64,000 nt of DNA from Nocardia amikacinitolerans NBRC 108937 (lineage in GTDB: Bacteria > Actinomycetota > Actinomycetes > Mycobacteriales > Mycobacteriaceae), in contig NZ_BDAU01000009.1 in the NCBI RefSeq assembly GCF_001612615.1, positions 310,001 to 374,000 of the forward strand, given 5' to 3'. Of this stretch, positions 63,428-64,000 are shown piece after piece. Each line of letters opens with the position of its first letter. Position 1 is the first letter of the stretch. Under the pieces are notes generated by a model, which was not told the origin of the DNA, did no database searches, and was given only the letters and a program-made list of their open reading frames with translations. Position numbers and translations under genes: made by a program.

Positions 63428-63562
63428 GTAACGCGTGAATGGATTTCCGTCCATTCGGGCGGCGTCTACGCCCCGTCGCGGCAGCGGCGGTCGACCGGCG
63501 TGCGGGTGCCGTCGAAGAGCCGTTGAATGGCGGTCGCGGGGGACCGGAGTATCTTGAATACG

Positions 63563-63757
63563 GTGCGGTTGACTGAGTTCCAGGAACTGTTGCATACCGA
63601 GTTCGGGGTGGCGCGCGGTGACGCGCTGCTGACCGACCACGTGATCCCCTCTCTCGGCGGCCGGACCGGCGCCGCCGCCATCGAGGCCGGGGTGGATCCG
63701 CGTGATGTGTGGCGCGCGCTGTGCGCCGACTTCGACGTGCCGAAGGTGCGGTGGTGA
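63563..63757 (+). CDS. DUF3046 protein
   Basis: This 64-residue protein (GTG start) reads VRLTEFQELLHTEFGVARGD, DHVIPSLGGRTGAAAIEAGV and DPRDVWRALCADFDVPKVRW. This is the DUF3046 family always found just upstream of recA in Corynebacteriales (Rv2738c). Function is unknown. TATCTT (63550-63555) lies seven bases before the GTG, a leaderless pattern. Its stop overlaps the next start (GTGA). Confidence 0.88.
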   Translation: MRLTEFQELLHTEFGVARGDALLTDHVIPSLGGRTGAAAIEAGVDPRDVWRALCADFDVPKVRW

Positions 63758-64000
63758 CCGCCCCCGACCCGGTGGCCGAGCGCAGGCCGTACCGATTCGA
63801 CGAGCGACTGCGGATGGTCCCCGTCGACCCGGAGGGCTTGGCCACCCGCGTGGCGCAGGCGCACCCGGACGATTTCCCGAGCTTCCGGCAGACCGGCCTC
63901 GAACTGATGCTGCTCGGCCGCCACGACGAGGCGCTCGATCACCTGGACCGGGCACTCGAACTGGCGCGCACGCCGCGCCAGCGCATCTCGGTCTGGATCA
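63754..64000 (+). CDS. TPR-like protein, 3' end outside window
   Basis: Coding is open from GTG 63754 to the end of the window (82 codons). The translation has the helical pairs FPSFRQTGLELMLLGRHDEA and LDHLDRALELARTPRQRISV, typical of tetratricopeptide repeats. It overlaps the DUF3046 stop by GTGA, so the two are coupled. The rest of the protein cannot be seen. Confidence 0.6.
   Translation, partial: MTAPDPVAERRPYRFDERLRMVPVDPEGLATRVAQAHPDDFPSFRQTGLELMLLGRHDEALDHLDRALELARTPRQRISVWI

Overview
The window is high-GC actinobacterial DNA. Its gene content and order point to Nocardia or a close mycolic-acid relative. The phosphopantetheinyl transferase at 4439 closely resembles the Nocardia Npt family. 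The core follows the order known from the Mycobacterium tuberculosis Rv2795c-Rv2738c region: metallophosphoesterase, pptT, truB, mntR, ribF, rpsO, pnp, pepR, dapB, dapA, RNase J, ftsK, argA, pgsA, cinA-like, clgR, pspA, pspM, a GT1-type transferase and a DUF3046 gene. recA would be expected just past the right edge. I identified genes by reading translations and motifs; no database search was run.

Layout. 1-3183: the end of an Hsp70-like gene and a long adaptor-like protein. 3441-14178: phosphoesterase, Npt, TruB, a DUF4345 membrane protein, an EF-hand protein, an FAD/NAD(P) oxidoreductase divergent from a LuxR regulator, a lipoprotein, MntR, RibF and S15. 14678-20624: PNPase behind a structured leader, an M16 protease and two paralogous membrane proteins. 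20643-28346 is a mosaic of accessory genes: an ArsR/MFS pair with two operators and a broken arsR copy, a pentapeptide protein, a VOC protein, an alcohol dehydrogenase, an imine-reductase-like enzyme and two MarR-type regulators. 28807-33688: dapB, a small membrane protein, a flavodoxin-like protein and a response regulator with two kinase-like proteins, the second apparently catalytically dead. 33695-37654: an ECF sigma factor, a haloalkane dehalogenase, a YcaQ-type glycosylase and a ribbon-helix-helix protein. 37803-45364: dapA, a 16-codon ORF, RNase J, two secreted proteins, a TIGR03085 protein and FtsK.

45365-53781 interrupts the ftsK-argA adjacency seen in M. tuberculosis. It looks like an accessory insert, with a GAP-type membrane protein, a methyltransferase, a YunG-like protein, a flavin reductase coupled to an XRE regulator, two overlapping tiny genes of unknown function, and a minus-strand tRNA array. 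The array holds Trp(CCA), an unusual short-variable-loop tRNA with anticodon TAG, Arg(ACG), a broken Gln tRNA and Gln(TTG). A TerC protein and a YciI protein complete the insert. 53782-64000 returns to core: ArgA, PgsA, PncC/CinA, ClgR, PspA, PspM, a 57-residue membrane protein, a secreted cyclophilin, a PIG-L deacetylase, a GT1 transferase, a TetR/hydrolase pair, DUF3046 and a TPR gene cut by the window end.

Regulation. Many starts lack a Shine-Dalgarno sequence and instead have a TANNNT hexamer 6-8 bases upstream, as expected of leaderless transcripts. Several regulators have palindromic operators at their own promoters (ArsR, MarR, RHH, XRE, TetR). No CRISPR array, insertion sequence, rRNA gene or integrase was seen.
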